Source of the DNA: CAYYWP01 sp964475125
GTDB taxonomy: Bacteria > Desulfobacterota > Binatia > HRBIN30 > CADEER01
DNA length: 19,260 nt
Direction of reading: 5' to 3'
Assembly: GCA_964475125.1 (NCBI GenBank)
Contig: CAYYWP010000079.1
Location: 1-19,260, forward strand
The position numbers were made by a program, and so were the translations under genes. The notes below the pieces were generated by a model, which saw only the letters and a program-made list of their open reading frames with translations, was not told where the DNA came from and did no database searches. Positions within the stretch are counted from its first letter, which is position 1. Each line of letters opens with the position of its first letter. Below are positions 6,831-14,623 of the stretch, piece after piece.

Positions 6831-8195
6831 ATGCTGTGTCGGCTGTTAATTGCCGTGGCGGCGTGCGCCGTCGCCGTGCCGGCGCTCGCCGCGGCACCGT
6901 TGCAGCCGTTCGGCTCGCATCCGGTCCCCTACGCCGCCGGCACGATCCGCCCCAATCATCTCACCCAGGCGGCGCTCGACCAGCAGGTGCGGGCGTTCTA
7001 CGACGACTGGAAGGCGCGCTATCTGCGTCAGGGCTGCGGGGCCGGCCGCTACCACGTGCTGGCGAAGACCGACGCGAGCAACCTCACCGTGTCGGAGGCG
7101 CACGGCTACGGCATGCTGCTCGCCGTGCTCATGGCGGGACATGATCCGGCCGCCCAGCAAGTCTTCGACGGCCTTTACGCCTACTTCCGCGCTCACCCAA
7201 CCGACACGCACCGGAATCTCATGTCGTGGTACCAGGACACGACGTGCGCCAATGCCGGAGGGGTCGACAGTGCCACCGATGGCGACCTCGATATCGCGCT
7301 TGCCCTGCTCATGGCCGACCGGCAGTGGAACGGCTGCCAGGCGATCGACTACCATGCCGAGGCGCTGCGCGTCATCGCCGACATCGCCCATGGCGACCGC
7401 GACCCGACCGCGACCATTCTCTGGCTGGGCGATTGGGTGGGCGGGTCGAGCGCGCGCTACCGCGCCGCGACGCGCAGCTCCGACCTCATGCCCGGCCACC
7501 TGCGCAGCTTTGCCGCCGCCACCGGCGACGCGAGCTGGTCGCGTCTTCTCGATGCCACCTACGGATTGGTGGGCGGGCTGCAGCAGGGTTTCGCGCCCGG
7601 CACCGGCCTGCTGCCCGACTTCATCGAGAACGCGCTGACGACGCCGGTCCCGGCGGCGCCGAACTTCCTCGAAGGGGCCAACGACGGCGCGTACGACTAC
7701 AACGCCTGTCGCGCCCCCTGGCGTCTCGGCACCGATGCGGCGCTGAACGGCGACGCGCGCGGGCGTGCGGCAGTGCAGAAGATGAGCACCTGGATCCGCA
7801 CCGCCTCCGCCGGTGCTCCGGCGGCGATCGCCAGCGGGTACCGCCTGAACGGTGCGATCAGCCCGGGCGCCGATTACCTCTCGATGGCCTTCGTCGCGCC
7901 GTTCGGCGTCGCGGCGATGTCCGACCCGGCGGCCCAGCCCTGGCTCAACGCCGTCTGGGATCGCGTCGTCGCCACCCCAGCCAGCGCCGAGGGCTACTAC
8001 GAGAACACCATCAAGCTGATGTCGATGATCGTCATGTCCGGCAACTGGTGGTCGCCCGAGGCCGTGCCGCGCGCCCTCTGTGCTCGGGCGACGGCGACGC
8101 CGCGGGCCACCTTCACGCCGACGCGCACGCGCACGCCGCGGCGGCCGACACCGACACCGACTCGCCGCTCCGGCTTCTGGCCGTGGTGGCGCTGA
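6831..8195 (+). CDS. Secreted glycoside hydrolase family 8 (endoglucanase-like)
   Basis: A 454-residue GH8 enzyme, a family that cleaves beta-1,4 glycosidic bonds (cellulose, xylan, chitosan) by inversion on an (alpha/alpha)6 barrel. A Sec signal ends near residue 22 (AVPALAAAP). The general acid is probably E89 in SEAHGYGM. The stretch from A148 (ATDGDLDIALALLMADRQW) fits the family signature, with D150 and D152. The likely base is D289 in AYDYNACRAPWR. After residue 418 comes a basic Thr/Pro tail, TPTRTRTPRRPTPTPTRR, ending in FWPWWR. ATG 6831 was chosen because the signal peptide starts there; no good Shine-Dalgarno precedes it. Unlike bcsZ it is not next to cellulose synthase genes here, so a degradative or wall-related role is as likely as cellulose synthesis. 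Confidence 0.9.
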   Translation: MLCRLLIAVAACAVAVPALAAAPLQPFGSHPVPYAAGTIRPNHLTQAALDQQVRAFYDDWKARYLRQGCGAGRYHVLAKTDASNLTVSEAHGYGMLLAVLMAGHDPAAQQVFDGLYAYFRAHPTDTHRNLMSWYQDTTCANAGGVDSATDGDLDIALALLMADRQWNGCQAIDYHAEALRVIADIAHGDRDPTATILWLGDWVGGSSARYRAATRSSDLMPGHLRSFAAATGDASWSRLLDATYGLVGGLQQGFAPGTGLLPDFIENALTTPVPAAPNFLEGANDGAYDYNACRAPWRLGTDAALNGDARGRAAVQKMSTWIRTASAGAPAAIASGYRLNGAISPGADYLSMAFVAPFGVAAMSDPAAQPWLNAVWDRVVATPASAEGYYENTIKLMSMIVMSGNWWSPEAVPRALCARATATPRATFTPTRTRTPRRPTPTPTRRSGFWPWWR

Positions 8196-8255
8196 GCAGC
8201 GGTCGCGCTCGGCCGGGGTGCGGGATCGGCGTCGTCGCGCCGCGAGCGATGCCGT

Positions 8256-9242
8256 TCACCCCTGTTCGCGGGTGAGGTCAGCGACTTCGAGGCGATCGAG
8301 CTTGCTGCGCAGGTAGACGCCGGCGATTACCGGCTCGGCGTCGATGCCGGCCGCGTCGGTGAGCGGCGTGATCACCGCGTCGTGGTCGGCTTCGTGGAAG
8401 AAGATCAGCGACACCAGCTCTTCGTCCGGCGCCTCGGGTGACGGCGGCAGGACGCGGTGGCGCGTGCTGCGCCACCGGCCCCCGGTCCACAGGGCCATGA
8501 GATCGCCGATGTTCACCGTCAGCGTGTCCGGGATGAAAGGCGCATCGTGCCACGTGCCCGCGTCGTCCTGCACCTGCAGACCGGCCACGCCCGGCTGGCG
8601 ATCGACCACGGTGAGGGTGCCATAGTCGGTGTGGGGTCCGGCGCGGAACTGGCCCGCGATCGGGGGCGTCGCCGTGTAGGGCGGATACCAGTTGACCGAC
8701 AGCAGGCTCACGGCGCGCTCGCAATGGCGCTGCAGGGCATTCGCCTCGAGCCCGAGGGCAATGGCGAAGACCTCGAGCAACTCGTGCGTCAAGGCCGCCC
8801 CGGCGTTGTACCAGCCGCGCAGTCCCTGCCGGATGTCGGGGCGGTCGCCGGGCAGCCGGTTCGGAGCGAACCACGCCCCGGCGGCGCGGTGATAGGCATC
8901 GTCGGGCACGTCGAAGGGGCCGACCGAGAGCGTCTCCTTGAGATCGGGCGGCGTGTCGATACCGTACGCCGCCGCGTTCGACTGCGTGCCAGGCCCCGAC
9001 CATCCTCGGTACGCCGTCGCGTCGACGGCGTACGCGGCCTTGACCGCCGCCGGCAGGGCAAAGAACTCGCGACCTGCGATGCGGGCTGCCACGGCGAGCG
9101 ACGGCGGGATGCGGTGGTTGGCGAGCAGCAGGAAGCCGACGTCGCGCAGCGCCCGATCGACGGCGGCAGCCACGTCGCGACGGCCGGCGGTCGTCCCTTC
9201 CCACCAGCCGGTCAGGTCGATGATCGGAAATGCCTCAATCAT
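8256..9242 (-). CDS. Isopenicillin N synthase-like Fe(II) oxygenase
   Basis: A 328-residue protein of the IPNS/2-oxoglutarate Fe(II) dioxygenase family (DIOX_N plus 2OG-FeII_Oxy domains). It opens with FPIIDLTGW, followed by RDVGFLLLANHRIP (33-46). The Fe(II) ligands are visible: H204 and D206 in GPHTDYGTLT and H262 in STRHRV. The usual RxS motif that binds the 2-oxoglutarate or substrate carboxylate aligns with L276-V277-S278, just before LIFFHEADHDAVITPL, so the arginine is missing. The C-terminal GVYLRSKLD is normal for bacterial members. It converges on the GH8 gene with 60 bp between. Substrate is unknown; bacterial relatives hydroxylate or oxidise small molecules. Confidence 0.88.
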   Translation of the reverse strand: MIEAFPIIDLTGWWEGTTAGRRDVAAAVDRALRDVGFLLLANHRIPPSLAVAARIAGREFFALPAAVKAAYAVDATAYRGWSGPGTQSNAAAYGIDTPPDLKETLSVGPFDVPDDAYHRAAGAWFAPNRLPGDRPDIRQGLRGWYNAGAALTHELLEVFAIALGLEANALQRHCERAVSLLSVNWYPPYTATPPIAGQFRAGPHTDYGTLTVVDRQPGVAGLQVQDDAGTWHDAPFIPDTLTVNIGDLMALWTGGRWRSTRHRVLPPSPEAPDEELVSLIFFHEADHDAVITPLTDAAGIDAEPVIAGVYLRSKLDRLEVADLTREQG

Positions 9243-9320
9243 TTGCCTGCGGCCTCGATCGAGAGCGCTGATAGGACGAGTCGCAGACGGCGGTCAAGCG
9301 CCCGAGGAGTCTGAGCCCCG

Positions 9321-9416
9321 AGCCGAAAGACCTTCACCACGAAGAACACGAAGCCCGGCCCTGGGCCGTAATCTTCGCGAACTTCGTGTTCTTCGTGGTG
9401 AAAGGCTTTTCGGCTT
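9321..9416. repeat. Palindromic repeat family B, second inverted pair
   Basis: The left arm (9321-9353) and right arm (9382-9416) are nearly perfect reverse complements, both containing TTCACCACGAAGAACACGAAG (split: TTCACCACGAAG then AACACGAAG). They flank a 28-base loop that has its own small GGCCCTGGGCC hairpin. The pair lies in the 209-bp gap between two minus-strand genes, downstream of the amidohydrolase and upstream of the oxygenase start. Confidence 0.85.
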
Positions 9417-9451
9417 GAGGCCGGCGACCTTTCTTGGACAAAGGGTAGTCT

Positions 9452-11179
9452 TTACTCCGACGCAAGAGGATCAGGGCCCGGACGGTCCTCGCTCGCGGCG
9501 TACACCTGCACGCCGTCCACGAAGGTGGCGAGCACCCGCGTCTCGCCGATCTGGTCGGGCGCGACCTCGAAGAGGTTGCGATCGATGATGATGAAGTCCG
9601 CCGCCTTCCCCACCTCGAGCGATCCACTGTCGCGCTCGCGGTGATTCACCATCGCACCGTTGATCGTGTAGGCCTTCAGCAAGGTGTCGAGGGAGACGCA
9701 CTGGCTCGGGTTCCACGGCGCGGCGGAGGGATCGGCGGGGTCGCGACGCGTCATCCCGACCTCGATGGCCGGAAACGGATTCGGCGTCGATACCGGCCAG
9801 TCGCTCCCCGCCACGATCTGCGCCCCGCTCTCCGCGAACGATCGCATCGCATACAACCGGGCGGTTCGCTGCGGGCCGATCAGCGGCTCGACGCTCTCCG
9901 CGATCGACGGATCGGCGAACATCCAGTAGGGCTGGAAATTGGCGAACACGCCGAGCGGCGCCAGGCGGGGGATGTCGGCCGGATCGGCGAGCTCGAGGTG
10001 GGCCATGTGGTGGCGCCGGTCCGAGGTGCCGTTCGCGGCCCGCACGGCCGCGAGCGCGTCCAGCCCCTGGCGAATGGCGCGATCTCCGATGGCGTGCATG
10101 TGAATCTGGAACCCGGCGGCGTCGAGCTTGATCGCCACCTCGGTGAGCCGCTCGGTGGGCCAGTTCAAGGTTCCGTGCTGGTTGCCGCCCACCGCGGCGC
10201 CGGCGTAGGGCTCGAGCAGTGCCGCCGTGCGCCCCTCGAACACGCCATCGAGAAAGATCTTCGCGCTGCCGGCACTCAGGCGACCGTCGCTGAACCGATC
10301 GCGCCGCTCGATCAGCTCGTCGACCTGCGATGCCGGTCTTCGTGCATCGGTGATTTGCGCGGCGACCACCTTCATCGTCAACGCCCCCGACTTGGCCGCG
10401 TCGTAATAGGCCTCGAGGGACCTCGGATTCACGTTCGCGTCCTGGATCGAGGTAATGCCGAGCGAATGCAACCGTCTCTGGCCGATCTCGAGGCCCGCCC
10501 GATACGTGCCGGGCTCCGGGAGCGGGATCTGGGCCTCGACCAAATCCATCGCGCTCTCGCGCAGGGTGCCGGATGGCTCTTTGGTCACAGGGTCGCGCTC
10601 GATGCGGCCGAGCGCCGGATCGGGGGTCTCGGGGCCGATGTCAGCCGCCCGGAGCGCGGCGGAGTTCAGCCACGCCGAGTGCCCGTCCTCACCGTAGATG
10701 ACGGCGGGCCGGTCGGGGATCAGGGCGTCGAGATCCGCCTTGCGGGGGCCGCGCTCGTCGAACAGCCAGACCGGCCAGCCGCTGCCCAGCACCCATTGGC
10801 GGTCGGGCGCGGCGGCGGCGCACGCGGCGATGGCGGCAAACAGTGCCTCTCTCGACTTGGGATCGTCGACTGCGCAGCCCAACTGCAGCAGACCCGCCTC
10901 CAGCATGTGCACGTGCGAGTCGACCAGCCCGGGCATCGCCATCTGCCCCGACGCCAACGTGATGAGTCGGCCGTTCGCGCCCAGCAGCGCCCTGGCGCGC
11001 GGCGCATCGCCGACGAAGAGGATCTTGCCGTCGCCGATCGCCATCGCCTCGGCGACGGGTGCCAACGGGTTCATCGTTCGCAGCGTTCCGATCACCACCA
11101 GGTCGGCGCGGCGTTCGTCGCTGCAGCCGAGGGCAGTGACCAGCAAGGCACCAGCCACCCACCTCAACGGGCGTCGCAT
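9452..11179 (-). CDS. YtcJ-like amidohydrolase with lipoprotein-type signal
   Basis: A 575-residue metal-dependent hydrolase of the amidohydrolase_3 (YtcJ-like) group. Metal-site landmarks are H89 and H91 (VDSHVHM), K307 (AKIFLDG), H362 (HMHAIGDRA), H394 (MAHLEL) and D460 (AGSDWPVSTP); the C-terminal beta domain ends with KAADFIIIDRN. The N-terminus MRRPLRWVAGALLVTALGC looks like a lipoprotein signal with Cys19 as lipidation site, although Ala rather than Leu sits at -3. The open frame continues upstream through a repeat to 11380, but ATG 11179 fits the signal peptide; no Shine-Dalgarno is seen, which leaves some doubt. Substrates of this group are poorly known (amides, formamides, cyclic imides). 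It is 197 bp downstream of the beta-barrel gene, with a repeat between them. Confidence 0.85.
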   Translation of the reverse strand: MRRPLRWVAGALLVTALGCSDERRADLVVIGTLRTMNPLAPVAEAMAIGDGKILFVGDAPRARALLGANGRLITLASGQMAMPGLVDSHVHMLEAGLLQLGCAVDDPKSREALFAAIAACAAAAPDRQWVLGSGWPVWLFDERGPRKADLDALIPDRPAVIYGEDGHSAWLNSAALRAADIGPETPDPALGRIERDPVTKEPSGTLRESAMDLVEAQIPLPEPGTYRAGLEIGQRRLHSLGITSIQDANVNPRSLEAYYDAAKSGALTMKVVAAQITDARRPASQVDELIERRDRFSDGRLSAGSAKIFLDGVFEGRTAALLEPYAGAAVGGNQHGTLNWPTERLTEVAIKLDAAGFQIHMHAIGDRAIRQGLDALAAVRAANGTSDRRHHMAHLELADPADIPRLAPLGVFANFQPYWMFADPSIAESVEPLIGPQRTARLYAMRSFAESGAQIVAGSDWPVSTPNPFPAIEVGMTRRDPADPSAAPWNPSQCVSLDTLLKAYTINGAMVNHRERDSGSLEVGKAADFIIIDRNLFEVAPDQIGETRVLATFVDGVQVYAASEDRPGPDPLASE

Positions 11180-11250
11180 GCATACGGAGGAGATCAGCCC
11201 GGCACTCCAAGTGCAAGCGCTACCCTTGACAGCCCGTCGAAAAAGGCCGC

Positions 11251-11343
11251 GCTCATCCTTCGACGGGCTCAGGATGAGCGGGAAGTGCTTGTGCCGCAAC
11301 GTGTTCCGCTCACCCTGAGCCCGTCGAAGGGTGAGCGGAACAC
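11251..11343. repeat. Palindromic repeat family C, inverted pair of hairpins
   Basis: Two hairpins share the motif CCTTCGACGGGCTCAGG in opposite orientations. The first (11251-11279) pairs GCTCATCCT with AGGATGAGC. The second (11301-11343) pairs GTGTTCCGCTCACCCT perfectly with its reverse complement around an 11-base loop. They lie just downstream of the beta-barrel stop and upstream of the amidohydrolase, so they may end or attenuate transcription. I recall similar motifs as dispersed repeats in many GC-rich bacteria. Confidence 0.85.
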
Positions 11344-11376
11344 ATTGCTCGTTCCGGTCCGCGTCGAGCCCTGCTC

Positions 11377-12375
11377 TCAATACTGCATCGAGAGCGTCGC
11401 GGTGCCCATCGGGAAAGGGCTGTCGCCCAGGTTGACCTGCTTGAGCGTCGAGCTGAGCACCAGCACATTGATGCCGGCGGCGACGCTCCAGCGGCCAAAG
11501 TCCTCTGGGATGAACGACAGCGGCAGGCCGGCGGTGAGTCCGAAGCTGAAGAACCCGAACGTGTCGTTGCGCGTACTGGTCTCGTAGTAATCGTACATCG
11601 AGAGGCCGAGGGCGAGCGGCAGCGTCAGGGTGATCGGGTAATCATCGCCGGGCAGCGGGTCCCATTCGAGGCTCGGCCCGCCGGCGATCTCCAGGTAGCC
11701 GCCCTCCTCGTCGCCGAAGGCGGTGTTGTCGGTCTCGAAGACCAGGCTCAGCGTCGGCGCGAGGGCAAAGGCGCCGAGCAGGTCGCGGTCGTCGTAGGCG
11801 AACGCGACGTCGACCTCTTGGACGGTCTTGAAGGCACCGTTCGGGCTGGTGAAGATGGTGTACCCGAGGGTGGTTTCGAAGCCCCCGCGCCAGCCGAAGG
11901 TGAGGCTGGAGATGTAGTCGAGCTCGTAGAGATTGCTCGGACCGTCGCCGCTGGCCAGCGTCTTGTTGCTATGGAAGCTCGCCCAGAGGTCGAAACCGAA
12001 ATCGACCCGGTTGAGCAGCCCCTCGCCTTGGTAGAGGTTGATGCCGAGCGTGCCCGACGGCTGCCAGATGAAGCCGTTACGCTCCTGCAGGATGCCGCGG
12101 TAGAAGAAGTAGGCGGTGGCGAACTCGTTGTAGAGGGCGAGCGAGACGCGGCCGGTGTTCGGCCCGCCCGTTTCTTCCTCGGCCTGCACGGGCGGCGGCA
12201 GCAGTGGGTCCCGCTGGTTGACGTCCGGCGGAGCAGCCTCCTCGGCGATCATCACGCCAGCGTCGCCCAGCGGCAGCAGCAGCAGCAGCGCCAGTACGGC
12301 GCCGCCGCGCACCAGTGGAAACCTCCGCAGCCCGCGCCCACCGCCAGTCGTATCCCGTTCCCCTTCGCCCGCCAC
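11377..12375 (-). CDS. Putative outer-membrane beta-barrel protein, TorF-like
   Basis: A 332-residue exported protein with no enzyme motif. A signal peptide with a long Leu run (about 22-44, partly coded by CTG repeats) is followed by a Pro/Glu-rich linker. The rest is a series of amphipathic, aromatic-rich strands with Gly/Asp/Asn turns, ending in an aromatic residue (ATLSMQY), as outer-membrane barrels do. The segment EFATAYFFYRGILQERNG resembles the opening strand of TorF-family putative porins (DYxFRGISQ type), which is the basis for the name. The start is GTG at 12375, the only sensible in-frame start before the signal, with a GGGGGCGGAG stretch upstream. Function unknown; channel or structural role is inference. 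Confidence 0.6.
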   Translation of the reverse strand: MAGEGERDTTGGGRGLRRFPLVRGGAVLALLLLLPLGDAGVMIAEEAAPPDVNQRDPLLPPPVQAEEETGGPNTGRVSLALYNEFATAYFFYRGILQERNGFIWQPSGTLGINLYQGEGLLNRVDFGFDLWASFHSNKTLASGDGPSNLYELDYISSLTFGWRGGFETTLGYTIFTSPNGAFKTVQEVDVAFAYDDRDLLGAFALAPTLSLVFETDNTAFGDEEGGYLEIAGGPSLEWDPLPGDDYPITLTLPLALGLSMYDYYETSTRNDTFGFFSFGLTAGLPLSFIPEDFGRWSVAAGINVLVLSSTLKQVNLGDSPFPMGTATLSMQY

Positions 12376-12490
12376 GTCGCTCCGCCCCCTCAGTCAGTCG
12401 GTATGGCGCGCCGCGGTGTCCATGCTCCATACCCGTATCCCCCTGTTCTCCGCCGCGGCTCGGTGTTGGAAATCTCCTACCCGATCCAGG

Positions 12491-13510
12491 CTAGCCCTGC
12501 TTCGGATGCGGCGTGCCGAGGTACGGGAACTCCCTGAGAACATCGGTGTGTGGCTTCAGGCCGGCGGGCGGGATGTCCCCCTTGGAGAGGAAGGCCAGGC
12601 GGTGATCGATGACGTCGTCGGCAAAGACGCGGCCGTTGGGATACTTCGCCGGCCTCGACGGATCGAAGCTCAGCATGTCGGGCAGCAGACCGTCCGCGTC
12701 GATCGCGGCGATGGCTTCTTCCCGGGTGTAGTTGCCGGTGTGTCCCATCAAGTGCACGAACTGATCGAGCCAGCGCGCCCGATCGTTCACCGGCTCGCCG
12801 GCGTTGTACTCCTCCTTGGTTTCGTCGGTGTTGAAGAAGCTGCTGACCGACGGGTGGCCGGCGCGATCGACGTGGAGGAGCGTGCCGTCGCGGCGCACGC
12901 TGCAGCGTCCCCAGACGCGAATCGTCGGCTTGCCGCCGAGCTCACTGGTCGGCAGCTCGATGACCGTCGAGAACACGTTGCTGTCCGTATTCGAATCCTT
13001 GCCGCTCCACGGCGACTTGCCGCCCAGGTGCGGAGCGGTGAAGTTCCTGCCGCCCGAGGTGTCGAACAGATTCTTGATGCCGTCGAAGTCGAAGAAGAAC
13101 GCGTCGCTGCGATTGCCGGCGAAGAACGTATACGCGCCGGACTTGGCGATGACGGGTTGGGCGCCGAAGGAAACCTCGGCGTCGGCGATGATCTTCGTCC
13201 CGACCGCCTCGACCGAGCGGGCCTCCGCCCCTTTTGCCAAGAAGACATTCGCGGTCTGCTTGCCATTCCGCGGCGGCGAGAACACGTAACTGAGGGCGAG
13301 GTCGTTCAGACAATCCCCGTCGTTGTCGATGTTGAGGCGATAGATCGCATCGGGATGGAACGCGGGCGCCGCGGCAAACGGGTTCGCGTTGAGGATGAGC
13401 ACAGTTCGCTCCGGAGCCGCGGGCGCCTGGAACGCATAGAGGTCGCAGAGGTCGAGTCGTTGATCTCCCAGAGGCGGACCGAGGTTGAGCCCGGTGAAAT
13501 GGTTCGACAT
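12491..13510 (-). CDS. DUF4331 family protein
   Basis: A 339-residue protein resembling the DUF4331 family, which has no established function. Typical features are the start MSNHFTGLNLGPPLGDQRLD with LCDLYAFQAP, the Asp-rich RLNIDNDGDCLNDLALSYVF (58-77) and AFFFDFDGIKNLF. No signal peptide or membrane helix is seen. ATG 13510 has AAGGAG at the right distance (GCAAAGGAGAGAAGAATG). The gene diverges from the PhyH gene across 234 bp that contain a perfect long palindrome. It lies 115 bp upstream of the beta-barrel gene start on the same strand, so these may share transcription. Confidence 0.8.
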   Translation of the reverse strand: MSNHFTGLNLGPPLGDQRLDLCDLYAFQAPAAPERTVLILNANPFAAAPAFHPDAIYRLNIDNDGDCLNDLALSYVFSPPRNGKQTANVFLAKGAEARSVEAVGTKIIADAEVSFGAQPVIAKSGAYTFFAGNRSDAFFFDFDGIKNLFDTSGGRNFTAPHLGGKSPWSGKDSNTDSNVFSTVIELPTSELGGKPTIRVWGRCSVRRDGTLLHVDRAGHPSVSSFFNTDETKEEYNAGEPVNDRARWLDQFVHLMGHTGNYTREEAIAAIDADGLLPDMLSFDPSRPAKYPNGRVFADDVIDHRLAFLSKGDIPPAGLKPHTDVLREFPYLGTPHPKQG

Positions 13511-13576
13511 TCTTCTCTCCTTTGCAATCGAGAGGCGAGCTGGCGGACGGTACCAAGCTTTTTCCCGGCAGCAAAG

Positions 13577-13658
13577 GCAAAGGGGACGTTGGGCCGAGTG
13601 GGCCGGCCTCCCTGCGCGTTTCGCCGACCCGGCCCACTCGGCCCAACGTCCCCTTTGC
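13577..13658. repeat. Perfect 30-bp inverted repeat (family A) in a divergent promoter region
   Basis: The arms 13577-13606 and 13629-13658 are exact reverse complements and are separated by 22 bases. They contain the same GGGACGTTGGGCCGAGTG core as the copies at 3036-3193. The element lies between the DUF4331 gene (start 13510, minus) and the PhyH gene (start 13745, plus), so it falls in the 5' region of both. Confidence 0.9.
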
Positions 13659-13744
13659 GGTCCGTTGCGGGCGTTGCGGCTGGCGCGGCGCAGCGGTACA
13701 CCCGCCAGGCGGGCTCTCGGCCCGGCGGAAGGGAGGTTCGGATC

Positions 13745-14623
13745 ATGTTCAGCCGTTTCGGACCACAGATCGGCGCACACGAGCTCGCGACCGCACTAGA
13801 CGCCGAGGGAGCGGCGATCGTCGAAGATCTCGTCGCGCCCGATCCGCTGGCACGTATCCGAGGCGAGCTCGAGCCCGAGTGGTCGAAAGCGCTGCGCGGT
13901 CAAGATCCGTTCACCGGTCTGAACACCAGGCGTCTGGGCGGGCTGACGATCAAATCGCCCACCTTCGCCCGCCTCCTCCTGCACCCGTTGATGATCGGAA
14001 CCTGTGATCGCATTCTGCAACCGCACTGCACGCTCTACCAACTCGCCGCCACGCAGGCGATCGAGATCGGGCCGGGAGAACCGGCGCAAGCGCTGCATCG
14101 CGATGACTTCATCTACTCCATTCCCCCGCCCCACCCCGAGTTCGAGGTGCTGTTCATCCTGGCCCTGACGGCGTTCACCGCCGAGAACGGCGCCACGCAG
14201 GTCGTGCCGGGGAGTCATCGCTGGGAGCCCGGGCGGGTCGCCCAGCCCGAAGAGAGTGTCCCGGCGGTGATGGCCGCCGGCTCGGTGCTGTTTTTCCTCG
14301 GCTCCACCTGGCATGGCGGTGGGCACAATCGCTCGGCGCGCGCGCGCACGGGGGTGTTCGCCAAGTACAGCCTCGGGCACTTGCGACAAGAGGAGAATCA
14401 ATTCCTGATCGCGCCGCCGGAGGTCGCGCGCACGCTGCCGCCGGAACTGCGCGGGCTGATCGGCTACAAGGTCAGCTCGCCGTATCTCGGCTACGTGTTG
14501 GATCCGGAGGTGCGGGAGCTCTTCGTCGACTTCGAGCAGACGTATGCGAAGAGCTATGGAGTGACGGAGGGCGTCGCCGGAGCGCTCGAGCCGGGCGTGC
14601 GCGAGCACAAAGAGCGCGCGTAG
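13745..14623 (+). CDS. Phytanoyl-CoA dioxygenase (PhyH) family protein
   Basis: A 292-residue Fe(II)/2-oxoglutarate oxygenase of the PhyH family. The iron facial triad is visible: H118 and D120 in ALHRDDF and probably H190 in STWHGGGHNRS. TQVVPGSHRW (151-160) is the characteristic strand-turn before the jelly-roll core, and an Arg near 199-202 would bind 2-oxoglutarate. ATG 13745 is preceded by AGGGAGG; the open frame upstream is not coding. PhyH proteins hydroxylate acyl-CoAs, amino acids or natural products, and the substrate here cannot be told. Divergent from DUF4331 and convergent with the FAD monooxygenase. Confidence 0.9.
   Translation: MFSRFGPQIGAHELATALDAEGAAIVEDLVAPDPLARIRGELEPEWSKALRGQDPFTGLNTRRLGGLTIKSPTFARLLLHPLMIGTCDRILQPHCTLYQLAATQAIEIGPGEPAQALHRDDFIYSIPPPHPEFEVLFILALTAFTAENGATQVVPGSHRWEPGRVAQPEESVPAVMAAGSVLFFLGSTWHGGGHNRSARARTGVFAKYSLGHLRQEENQFLIAPPEVARTLPPELRGLIGYKVSSPYLGYVLDPEVRELFVDFEQTYAKSYGVTEGVAGALEPGVREHKERA

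Noticed and set aside
8196..8255. Terminator between the convergent GH8 and oxygenase genes
   Set aside because: I could not find a convincing GC stem followed by a T run in either orientation.
9641..11587. Very long plus-strand open frame (648 codons)
   Set aside because: It lies opposite the amidohydrolase, which has all metal ligands, and it runs through the repeat region; no domain is visible.
12271..12290. Trinucleotide CAG/CTG tract
   Set aside because: It codes for the leucine run of a signal peptide and is short, so codon bias explains it.
12155..13744. Upstream extension of the PhyH reading frame
   Set aside because: It overlaps the DUF4331 and beta-barrel genes and the palindrome; PhyH homology and a good ribosome binding site start only at 13745.
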